NCBI GenBank assembly: GCA_964608185.1
Contig: CAZSMR010000014.1
Span: forward strand, 1 to 30,296
Origin: Porticoccus sp964608185
GTDB taxonomy: Bacteria > Pseudomonadota > Gammaproteobacteria > Pseudomonadales > Porticoccaceae
Direction: 5' to 3'
DNA length: 30,296 nucleotides
In this document: positions 1 through 7,019 of the stretch, one piece after another
Layout: every line of letters starts with the position of its first letter
Numbering within the stretch: position 1 is the stretch's first letter
Translations under genes and position numbers: made by a program
Notes under the pieces: model-generated
Database searches by the model: none
What the model was told of the DNA's origin: nothing
What the model saw: the letters and a program-made list of their open reading frames with translations, nothing else

Positions 1-11
1 GGGGAAATAGA

Positions 12-755
12 ATGGAATTAGGCGATTATAATCTCGTATTCAATTCGCTGTCTTTTGCTATTGCAACATTCGGTGCAGCAACTGTATTTATGTTTGCTCA
101 GCGCTCTCAAGTCGCTCCTGCTTACAGGACAGCCCTCACTCTATCAGGCTTAGTATGCTTAATTGCTTTCTATCATTATGTTAGAATGTTTGAAAGTTTT
201 GAGTATGCATATACTTTAAAAGAAGGCGTAGTAACAGCAACTGGCGCAGCATTCAATGATGCGTACCGTTATGTTGATTGGCTGTTAACAGTTCCTTTAC
301 TTTTACTAGAACTAATTCTAGTAATGAGATTAAGCAAAGAAGATACTTACTCTAAGGGGACAAAGCTAGCGGTCGCTTCAGCACTAATGATTGTTTTAGG
401 ATACCCAGGTGAGGTTGCTTCTACAGGAGATGAGCGTTGGATCTGGTGGTTTGCCGCAATGATCCCTTTCCTTTACATTATAAAAGAACTAGTTGGAGGT
501 TTAAGCGCATCTATCGCAGATCAACCTGCTGATGTAAAAAGCTTGGTTGCTAACGCAAGAACTCTAACGCTCCTATCTTGGTGTTTTTATCCAATAGTAT
601 TTATCCTACCAATGCTCGGTGTTGGTGGACTAGAGCTAGGGATAATTAACCCGGCTGTACAGGTTGGATATACCATTGCTGATGTCGTTGCTAAGGCAGG
701 CTTCGGTGTTGTAATCTATATGATTGCTCAACGTAAATCTGATGCTGGCGCTTAA
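12..755 (+). CDS. Green-absorbing proteorhodopsin, light-driven proton pump
   Basis: A 247-residue seven-helix microbial rhodopsin of the inner membrane that should export protons on illumination. Seen in the sequence: the Schiff-base lysine K228 in helix G (ADVVAKAGFG), and the helix C motif RYVDWLLTVPLLLLE, which gives proton acceptor D89, T93 and proton donor E100 (the D/T/E pump signature). H55 sits where the proteorhodopsin counterion-partner histidine lies. L97 is at the spectral-tuning site (position 105 of the classic SAR86 protein), where Leu marks green absorption. There is no cleavable signal peptide: helix A starts almost at the N-terminus, unlike the original SAR86 BAC clone protein. 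W146 aligns with bacteriorhodopsin W138, the position that is Gly in xanthorhodopsin, so a carotenoid antenna is unlikely. GGGGA lies 7 nt before the ATG as ribosome site. The promoter is outside the window. A terminator follows directly, ahead of the retinal genes. Confidence 0.97.
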   Translation: MELGDYNLVFNSLSFAIATFGAATVFMFAQRSQVAPAYRTALTLSGLVCLIAFYHYVRMFESFEYAYTLKEGVVTATGAAFNDAYRYVDWLLTVPLLLLELILVMRLSKEDTYSKGTKLAVASALMIVLGYPGEVASTGDERWIWWFAAMIPFLYIIKELVGGLSASIADQPADVKSLVANARTLTLLSWCFYPIVFILPMLGVGGLELGIINPAVQVGYTIADVVAKAGFGVVIYMIAQRKSDAGA

Positions 756-771
756 TAAGTGAAAAAATTTA

Positions 772-804
772 AAAAAAAACGCGCCCCTATGGCGCGTTTT
801 TTTT
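772..804 (+). terminator. Rho-independent terminator after proteorhodopsin
   Basis: A perfect hairpin: the GC stem CGCGCC (780-785) pairs with GGCGCG (791-796) around a five-base loop CCTAT. It is extended by eight A-T pairs and leaves a run of eight T at 797-804. It begins 16 nt after the rhodopsin stop and ends 12 nt before the annotated crtE start. Because the flanks are A-run/T-run it could work on both strands. It probably ends most rhodopsin transcripts, with the crt genes reached by read-through or by their own start. Confidence 0.9.
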
Positions 805-809
805 ATACT
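804..809 (+). promoter_or_regulatory. Possible -10 element for the crt operon
   Basis: TATACT lies directly after the terminator T-run, 7 nt before the crtE ATG at 817. If used, transcription would start at or next to that ATG and give a leaderless mRNA, which would fit the lack of a Shine-Dalgarno sequence in front of 817. No good -35 is visible because that position falls inside the terminator stem. This is a single short match in AT-rich DNA, so it is weak. Confidence 0.25.
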
Positions 810-816
810 ACGATAT

Positions 817-1767
817 ATGAGTAGACGTATGGAATACTATATGCCTCCAGAGGCTGATGAATTTCTTCATGTTGTAAAGCAGGAATTTACAAAAAGTTTT
901 GATGTGAAAGAATCATTCATATCTGACTGGCTGAAACATCACAATGAATCGAAAGGAAAGTGGATGAGAGCCCGCTTGGCTTTAGTTTCTGGTGGTTTGC
1001 TAGGGCTATCAAGTCAAACATATATCAAATGGGCAGTGGTATGCGAGCTAATTCATAGCGCCTCGCTCTTGCATGACGATATTTGTGATGAAGACTCAAT
1101 GAGGCGAGGGAAAAAATCCCTTTGGAAAGAATTTGGTATACCTGCAGCTGTTTGTACAGGCGACTACTTAATTGCAGAATCATTCAGAAAGCTTACCGAA
1201 ATAGAAAAAGGATGGCATCAAAATATCCTCTTAAAACTACTATCGTGCTCTGTAAAAGAAATTATATTTGGCCAGTCATTGGATGTTAGCTTGGACCATA
1301 CAACACTCACTAAGGAGGAGTGTCGTAAAATAGCTATTGATAAAACGGGGCCACTAATCGCATTACCCATGATGGGTATGTTTCGCTGCAAAGAGCTAGC
1401 AGAAGACGAATGTGTTGCTCTTAAAGAAATCTCTAGCGAACTAGGCTTTGCTTACCAATATTTAAACGATATTGAAAATATAACTGGTTTTGAGCAAGAG
1501 ATATCTTCAGATTTTCTAAAAGGTCATCCAAATTTCATGGTGATCCGAATACTAGAGAATTTATCAGTCTCACAAAAGCAAATTATATTCGATCAACCAA
1601 AAAAGTTTAATGATTTTATTACTAAAAGAAATTTTTTGGAATCAGAAGAAGAGATAGTAGCTATACTAAACAATGCCATGATAAATAATCATAGATTACC
1701 TATAATTATACAACCGGTCATCGAGTCACTCAAAGATGAAATTACTAAAAGGCTTAGCTTAATATGA
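817..1767 (+). CDS. crtE: Geranylgeranyl diphosphate synthase (CrtE-type polyprenyl synthetase)
   Basis: A trans-isoprenyl diphosphate synthase family protein of 316 residues. By context it extends FPP/DMAPP with IPP to the C20 GGPP used by CrtB. Seen: the first Asp-rich motif LLHDDICDED (D87, D88, D91) followed by R96/R97, and the substrate-binding GKWMR near residue 47. The second Asp-rich region reads YQYLNDIEN (N217, D218, N221) where the family normally has DDxxD, so two of three metal-binding carboxylates are Asn. Start choice is uncertain. ATG 817 has no ribosome site and sits 12 nt after a terminator. ATG 841 has GGA at 831-833 with good spacing and would give a protein 8 residues shorter. 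It is the first gene of a five-gene run joined by overlapping stop/start codons. Family assignment is firm; the product chain length is inferred from neighbours. Confidence 0.88.
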   Translation: MSRRMEYYMPPEADEFLHVVKQEFTKSFDVKESFISDWLKHHNESKGKWMRARLALVSGGLLGLSSQTYIKWAVVCELIHSASLLHDDICDEDSMRRGKKSLWKEFGIPAAVCTGDYLIAESFRKLTEIEKGWHQNILLKLLSCSVKEIIFGQSLDVSLDHTTLTKEECRKIAIDKTGPLIALPMMGMFRCKELAEDECVALKEISSELGFAYQYLNDIENITGFEQEISSDFLKGHPNFMVIRILENLSVSQKQIIFDQPKKFNDFITKRNFLESEEEIVAILNNAMINNHRLPIIIQPVIESLKDEITKRLSLI

Positions 1768-3230
1768 AAAAGGTTGCTGTTATAGGTGGAGGATTTGGCG
1801 GTATTGCCGCTGCAATAAGATTAAGAGCAAGAGGTAATGACGTAACCATCTATGAGCGCCTAGATGCACTAGGGGGTAGGGCGCAAGTTTTCAAAAAAAA
1901 TGGCTACATACATGATGCTGGGCCTACGGTAATTACAGCGCCTAATCTATTTTATGAGCTCTTTGAATTGTTTGATGAGAATTTAGAGGATTATCTAGAG
2001 TTTAAACCTCTGGATCCCTGGTATCGATTTCGTTTTCATGATCAAACTGAGTTTGATTACGGTCCAGACCGTGAAAAAATGCTTGATCAGATTGAAAAGA
2101 TTTCACCTGAGGATGTTTCAGGTTATCTATCGATGCTTAAAGAGTCTGAAGAAATCTTTAAGCTTGGCTATGAGAAATTAGCGGGGCATCCGTTTAGTAA
2201 GTTAACTACAATGATGCGATACGCTCCAGATATTATAAAAATGAAGGGTTATCGTTCTGTTTATAGCTTTGTATCTGAACACATAAAACATCCTAATCTA
2301 CGTCAAGCGTTCTCAATACAGCCTCTATTAGTCGGTGGCAATCCGTTTAAGACATCTTCCATATACTCACTCATTCATGCACTAGAGCAAAAATGGGGTA
2401 TATTTTTCTGCATGGGCGGAACAGGGAAGCTCGTATCAGAGCTTGAAAAGCTGATGCTTAGAAATGGCATTGAAATAAATTATGGGTCTGATGTAAGTCA
2501 TTTCTCTACATCTAGAAAGCTAATAACGAGAGTTAATTTTACAAACAGTGATAGTAAAGAATTTGATTATGTAGTGAGTAATGCCGACCCGATACAGGTC
2601 ACAACAGAACTCCTCAAAAATGAAAAAATTTCTATTCATAATCGGCTAATAAAAAAATATGCAAAACACTCAATGGGTTTATTCGTATTATTTTTTGGCT
2701 CAGTAGAAAGGTATGAAAATGTTGCACACCATACAATCTGGATGGGTCCAAGGTACAAAGAGCTTTTGAAAGATATATTTGAGCATCATCATTTGGCTGA
2801 GGATTTTTCAATATATCTCCATAGGCCAACTTGTACAGATAAATCTTTTGCACCTAAAAATCAAGATAGCTATTATGCGCTTGTGCCAGTTCCAAATTTA
2901 AAAGGTAACCAAAACTGGTCTGAAATAAAGGAAGGTCTTTCCAAAAAAATCATAGATGCTCTTGATAAAACTATAATGCCTGGTATCACTAAAAATGCGA
3001 GAGAAATTTTTTGCATGACACCTGAGGACTTTAAGACTAATTATAGAACGCCTTATGGCAGCGGTTTCTCAATTGCTCCTATTTTGACTCAATCAGCTTG
3101 GTTTAGGACTCATAATCAAGATGATCGATACAAAAATCTCTTTTATGTTGGAGCCGGTACACATCCTGGAGCTGGAGTTCCTGGAGTAATTAATTCTGCG
3201 AAAGTTGTTGAAAAAATACTATACCCATGA
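1764..3230 (+). CDS. crtI: Phytoene desaturase (lycopene-forming, CrtI)
   Basis: An FAD-dependent desaturase of 488 residues that introduces double bonds into phytoene to make lycopene at the membrane. Seen: the N-terminal dinucleotide-binding fold VAVIGGGFGG (glycines 8-13), then ALGGRAQVF and the substrate-region motif HDAGPTVITAPNL typical of CrtI. The C-terminal FAD motif is NLFYVGAGTHPGAGVPGV followed by a helix. Length is usual for bacterial CrtI. The ATG overlaps the crtE stop as ATGA, indicating translational coupling. No other desaturase or ketolase gene is present, so the expected product is lycopene passed to CrtY. Confidence 0.96.
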   Translation: MKKVAVIGGGFGGIAAAIRLRARGNDVTIYERLDALGGRAQVFKKNGYIHDAGPTVITAPNLFYELFELFDENLEDYLEFKPLDPWYRFRFHDQTEFDYGPDREKMLDQIEKISPEDVSGYLSMLKESEEIFKLGYEKLAGHPFSKLTTMMRYAPDIIKMKGYRSVYSFVSEHIKHPNLRQAFSIQPLLVGGNPFKTSSIYSLIHALEQKWGIFFCMGGTGKLVSELEKLMLRNGIEINYGSDVSHFSTSRKLITRVNFTNSDSKEFDYVVSNADPIQVTTELLKNEKISIHNRLIKKYAKHSMGLFVLFFGSVERYENVAHHTIWMGPRYKELLKDIFEHHHLAEDFSIYLHRPTCTDKSFAPKNQDSYYALVPVPNLKGNQNWSEIKEGLSKKIIDALDKTIMPGITKNAREIFCMTPEDFKTNYRTPYGSGFSIAPILTQSAWFRTHNQDDRYKNLFYVGAGTHPGAGVPGVINSAKVVEKILYP

Positions 3231-4114
3231 CAAATTACTCTAAAGTGATGAGACACCACGGAAAAACCTTTTTTTGGGCAACATCATTCCTCGAAAAAAA
3301 AACTGCTGAAAATCTATATTCAATATATGCATTTTGTCGTCGTATTGATGATTTGATTGATGAAAAACAAGATGAAAAAAACTTACATCAAGATTTTTAT
3401 TCTATTGCTCATGCATGGGATAAAGATAAGTTTTCTGGTGCATTTGAAGAATTCAAAGGAATGGATCAAAAAAATTTACCCAGAGAGTCTGTCATTAAGG
3501 AGTTTCTAAAAGGGCAAACAGGAGATATCACGCATAATCAACCCAAAGACATGAATGAGCTAATTGTTTATTGTTATCGAGTTGCAGGAGCTGTAGGTCT
3601 AATGATCTGTGATGTTATTGGGATCAAAGACACTCGCTTGAAGTACTTCGCTATTGACCTCGGAATAGCTATGCAGCTTACCAATATATGTCGAGATATA
3701 AATGAGGATGCTAAAATTAATAGAATTTATTTGCCAAAAAATATGATTGATTTATCGCTTGATAGCTTTAAAAGTCCGTCGAATGAAGATCTTATAAAAA
3801 TCAACGAGGCAAGAAATTCTCTATTAGAATGTGCAGATACTTACTACAAAAGCGGTGAAAAAGGAATAGCATATTTACCCTTCAAGACTGCACGAGCTGT
3901 TATGATTGCCTCTAAGTTATATCAAGCTATTGGGAAAAAAACTATAAAAAATAAAATTTCATATGAGTCTCATCGGGTTTATCTAAACAAGCTTGAAAAA
4001 ACACTACTTACAATAAAAACACTTTTTAAATTAAATAATAGAAAAAATATCGATAATCATAATGAAATACTACATACGTCTTTGATAAAGCTTCCTGATG
4101 CACATATAAAATGA
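3227..4114 (+). CDS. crtB: Phytoene synthase
   Basis: A squalene/phytoene synthase family enzyme of 295 residues that condenses two GGPP to phytoene. Seen: the first Asp-rich motif RRIDDLIDE (D41, D42, D45), and the second, LTNICRDINED, near residues 150-160, followed by the conserved RIYLP. The ATG overlaps the crtI stop by four bases (ATGA), and its own stop overlaps the crtY start the same way. The C-terminal 40 residues are Lys/Asn-rich and AT-rich without a recognisable motif. The position between crtI and crtY matches other marine proteorhodopsin-retinal clusters. Confidence 0.96.
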   Translation: MTNYSKVMRHHGKTFFWATSFLEKKTAENLYSIYAFCRRIDDLIDEKQDEKNLHQDFYSIAHAWDKDKFSGAFEEFKGMDQKNLPRESVIKEFLKGQTGDITHNQPKDMNELIVYCYRVAGAVGLMICDVIGIKDTRLKYFAIDLGIAMQLTNICRDINEDAKINRIYLPKNMIDLSLDSFKSPSNEDLIKINEARNSLLECADTYYKSGEKGIAYLPFKTARAVMIASKLYQAIGKKTIKNKISYESHRVYLNKLEKTLLTIKTLFKLNNRKNIDNHNEILHTSLIKLPDAHIK

Positions 4115-5253
4115 AAAAAATATATGATTTAGTGGTAATTGGGGCAGGGCTATCCAGCTTAATGTTCTTATACCAGTACTTAAAAAAAAATAGCGGACAA
4201 AGCATACTTTTGCTAGAGCAAAAAGATGGGTTTAAACAAGATCAAACGTTTTGCGTTTGGGAGGGGCCAGGTTTGCCCGACATCACAAATGAATTCAAGT
4301 TAAAACCAAAAAAAAGCTGGGGTAAGATAATTCTTAACAGCTGCAACTATGAAATAAAAAGAGATATTGAGCCCTATAAGTACGTCTGCTTTGATGGCAA
4401 AGAAACACTAGAAAGCTTGTATAACGAATGTAAAATAAAAATTACAGCCAAAAAAAATGAACTGGTTGAGCAAACAAACTATAAGAATGACATACATATT
4501 ATAACAACAAATAATGCGACCTATCACGGGAAATGTATTGTTGATAGCAGGAATAATATCAAAACACATGAGATAAAATCTCCTCTAGTTAAACAAGCTT
4601 TTGTTGGTGACGAGATAGAGTTAACGAAAAATCTATTCAGTCCTGATGAGGTGACATTAATGTCATTCAAAGAAAAAAATAATGCAATTGAGTTTACTTA
4701 TCTGCTCCCATTTTCAAAGAATAGGGCACTTATTGAAACAACAGTTTTTTCATCATCTCCCAATCTAAAAGAGATACAAGACAGCCACGATGTACTTCTT
4801 AAAAAATATGAGCCATATACTAAAATAAGGCAAGAAAAAGCAACTATACCGATGGCAATCATCATGCCTGACGAGGAAAAGGCGGTTCTTAGGATAGGTA
4901 CAGGTGGCGGTATGATTAGAGCCTCATCGGGCTACTCAATGAGAAGAATCGCAAATTGGGCCCTCGCACTAAATGAAGGTAATATTAATGCAAATAATGT
5001 ATCTAGCTATAAATATCAGTTTAGTCCGCTATTAAATTGGCTTGATAAAAATTTTCTTAATGTCATTCTCAGATATCCAAACAAAGGACCGTATTTGTTT
5101 ATGACGCTATTTAAAAAAGCAAATGTCTCTTCACTTGTTAAGTTTTTATCAGATAAGCAGTCGATGGCGGATTTAATAAATATATTATTGAGTATGCCAA
5201 AAAAATTGATGTGCAAAGGTTTATTTAAAGAAAAAAATGATGTCAAAAATTAA
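4111..5253 (+). CDS. crtY: Lycopene beta-cyclase (CrtY type)
   Basis: A flavoprotein cyclase of 380 residues that closes both ends of lycopene to beta-carotene. Seen: the N-terminal nucleotide-binding motif DLVVIGAGLSSLMFLYQYL ending at an acidic LLLEQ strand; the QTFCVWEG motif corresponding to the conserved DHTW-type segment; and the C-terminal family signature IGTGGGMIRASSGYSMRRI. The start overlaps the crtB stop (ATGA), and the last 17 nt overlap blh. Length is normal for proteobacterial CrtY. No crtZ, crtW or glycosyltransferase follows, so beta-carotene is expected to go to retinal only. Confidence 0.94.
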   Translation: MKKIYDLVVIGAGLSSLMFLYQYLKKNSGQSILLLEQKDGFKQDQTFCVWEGPGLPDITNEFKLKPKKSWGKIILNSCNYEIKRDIEPYKYVCFDGKETLESLYNECKIKITAKKNELVEQTNYKNDIHIITTNNATYHGKCIVDSRNNIKTHEIKSPLVKQAFVGDEIELTKNLFSPDEVTLMSFKEKNNAIEFTYLLPFSKNRALIETTVFSSSPNLKEIQDSHDVLLKKYEPYTKIRQEKATIPMAIIMPDEEKAVLRIGTGGGMIRASSGYSMRRIANWALALNEGNINANNVSSYKYQFSPLLNWLDKNFLNVILRYPNKGPYLFMTLFKKANVSSLVKFLSDKQSMADLINILLSMPKKLMCKGLFKEKNDVKN

Positions 5254-6136
5254 GATTCATCAGATACTGTTTATCCTAACCTCATTAGTTATTATATATG
5301 CTTGTGCGTTGCAACACGCTATGTCTTTTGGCTCTTATAGTTATGAGATACCTGAATTCAGTGTTGCCATAGTAGTTGTCTCACTAATATTAATCGGAAC
5401 CATTGGAGTCGCTCATGGCGCACTTGATGGCAAAATAATATGGGAGCATTCCAGTAGATATAGTGTCAGGTTAAAACTATATTCCATCTATCTTATACTA
5501 GCTTTTTCTGGGGCAATACTATGGTTTTTTTATCCATTAGGTGGCTTAGCAGTCCTGTTGATAATGTCCTCTTTTCACTTCGGTGTATCCGATCTTAACT
5601 TTTTAAAGAACATACGTATAAGCTTAAAATTATACTGGGGGTTCGCGATGACATTTCTACCATTATTATTTAAAGAAGAAGTAGTTAGCGAGCTTTTTTT
5701 TGATCTGACATCAATGGTTATTTATCCAGAGATAATATATACAATAAGAATTATGGTGATTCTTAGTATTATCCTTTTTTTCTTAAGTATACTTATGATG
5801 AGACGAGCCGGTAAAGACGAAAATTCTTCTGAATTAAAGCTATTATGCATAGAAATGGGGGTTTTAATAGCACTGGCATATTATTTAAATCCTTTAATTT
5901 GGTTCTCTTTTTATTTTTGCGGGCTACATGGATTAAGAGCAATAATAGATAGCGAATTTAAAATAATACCTGACTTAATTTGGCTTATTTTGTTCACAGC
6001 ACCAATATCATTAATGATTTTTTTAATCGAATGGGATTATAACTTTAATAGCTTATTAGTAGTGTTTCCAATACTAGCGAGCCTAACAGTTGCTCACATG
6101 CTGCTACCCAGGATTAAAAATTATGTGAAGTCCTAA
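5237..6136 (+). CDS. blh: Beta-carotene 15,15'-dioxygenase, Brp/Blh family
   Basis: A multi-spanning inner-membrane iron enzyme of 299 residues that cleaves beta-carotene into two retinals for the rhodopsin. Many hydrophobic helices are visible. Conserved His motifs seen: GVAHGALD (H60), SSFHFGVSD (H114), FCGLHGLRA (H231) and TVAHMLLPR (H287). The spacing of H60/H114 fits the first two metal ligands described for marine Blh (H21, H78). The third motif in the family is usually HxxxH (H188/H192 in that protein, from memory), but here the second His position is Ala235 (GLHGLRA). The gene overlaps crtY by 17 nt; ATG 5237 or the adjacent ATG 5240 could be the start, both with only an A-rich leader. 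It is the last gene of the operon. No idi follows. Confidence 0.93.
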   Translation: MMSKIKIHQILFILTSLVIIYACALQHAMSFGSYSYEIPEFSVAIVVVSLILIGTIGVAHGALDGKIIWEHSSRYSVRLKLYSIYLILAFSGAILWFFYPLGGLAVLLIMSSFHFGVSDLNFLKNIRISLKLYWGFAMTFLPLLFKEEVVSELFFDLTSMVIYPEIIYTIRIMVILSIILFFLSILMMRRAGKDENSSELKLLCIEMGVLIALAYYLNPLIWFSFYFCGLHGLRAIIDSEFKIIPDLIWLILFTAPISLMIFLIEWDYNFNSLLVVFPILASLTVAHMLLPRIKNYVKS

Positions 6137-6159
6137 ATTAGATGAAAAGCCTATTTAGG
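6132..6159. terminator. Inverted repeat at the blh / peroxiredoxin convergent junction
   Basis: CCTAAAT (6132-6138) and ATTTAGG (6153-6159) form a perfect 7-bp stem with a 14-base loop. It covers both convergent stop codons (TAA of blh at 6134-6136, TAG of the peroxiredoxin at 6151-6153). There is no T-run on either side, so if it stops transcription it does so weakly. It is the only dyad in the 14-bp intergenic space. Confidence 0.35.
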
Positions 6160-6804
6160 TTCGCCTACATACCTTAAGTATGGAAGCTTGGAGTCTATTG
6201 TACCAAATTTTTGCTCGGCATCTTCATCAGACACGGACATGGTAACTATAACATCTTCCCCAGGAAGCCAATTGGCTGGTGTAGCGACTGGCATACGGTC
6301 GGTTAACTGAATAGAGTCCAGTGCCCTAATAATTTCATCAAAGTTTCGACCAACAGCCATAGGATAGGAAAGCATTAGACGAATTTTTTTATCTGGCCCA
6401 ATTATAAACACTGTTCTTACGGTCGCGCTGTGTTGGGCTGTTCTTCCATCGGGTAAAAAAGCGTCTGATGGAAGCATTCCATACAATTTTGCAACATTCA
6501 AAGAAGTATCATCAATAATAGGGAATGTAATGTGGGCATCCGATACCAGCTCAATATCTTTAATCCACTTATGATGGTCATCAGTTGCATCAACAGAAAC
6601 TCCAATAACTTTTGTACTACGAGCATCGAACTCACGCGAAAGTTTAGCTACTACTGCGAACTCAGTTGTACAAACAGGAGTGAAATCTTTTGGATGAGAA
6701 AAGAGAATGGTATAGCTTTCATCCATCCATTGATGAAAGTCAATATTCCCAATCGTAGATTTGGCATTGAAATTTGGTGCAACATCGTTTATTAACAGTG
6801 ACAT
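6151..6804 (-). CDS. 1-Cys peroxiredoxin (Prx6 / LsfA-like)
   Basis: A cytoplasmic thiol peroxidase of 217 residues that reduces hydrogen peroxide and organic or lipid hydroperoxides. Seen: the active-site motif SHPKDFTPVCTTEF with peroxidatic C45 and the supporting P/T residues; no C-terminal resolving CxxC; and the Prx6-type C-terminal extension with LMLSYPMAVGRNFDEI and a WLPGEDVIV segment. These place it in the 1-Cys Prx6 group rather than AhpC. AGG lies 5 nt before the ATG as ribosome site. Prx6 enzymes are typically recycled with glutathione, and the next gene upstream on the same strand is glutathione reductase, about 215 bp away. It converges with blh. Confidence 0.94.
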   Translation of the reverse strand: MSLLINDVAPNFNAKSTIGNIDFHQWMDESYTILFSHPKDFTPVCTTEFAVVAKLSREFDARSTKVIGVSVDATDDHHKWIKDIELVSDAHITFPIIDDTSLNVAKLYGMLPSDAFLPDGRTAQHSATVRTVFIIGPDKKIRLMLSYPMAVGRNFDEIIRALDSIQLTDRMPVATPANWLPGEDVIVTMSVSDEDAEQKFGTIDSKLPYLRYVGEPK

Positions 6805-7019
6805 ATAGACCTTTTGTTATAAATCTTTTATAAAGGTTAGTACTTATTATTCACTTTCTAAAGCTTAATGTGAAGCCCTCAAGTATAGATATGTTTTATT
6901 CACTTCATTTTTTTAAATAAAGAGACATAAGTAAATCTGAAGAGATCATCCAATTTAACATAATATACATTATGCGCGCATATAATGAGAACAAGATATA
7001 AGCAGGATCCTATGACAAG
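6805..7019 (-). promoter_or_regulatory. Upstream region of the peroxiredoxin with a 12-bp palindrome
   Basis: A 215-bp AT-rich spacer between gor and the peroxiredoxin, with no ORF. On the minus strand CTTTATAAAAGATTTATAAC just before the gene offers TATAAA-like -10 elements. TATGCGCGCATA at 6971-6982 is a perfect palindrome flanked by CATTAT/ATAATG. I could not match a four-block OxyR site. The promoter role is inferred from position. Confidence 0.35.

Noticed and set aside
6805..6960. OxyR binding site before the peroxiredoxin
   Set aside because: Only isolated ATAG/CTAT-like tetramers are found, not the four spaced blocks.
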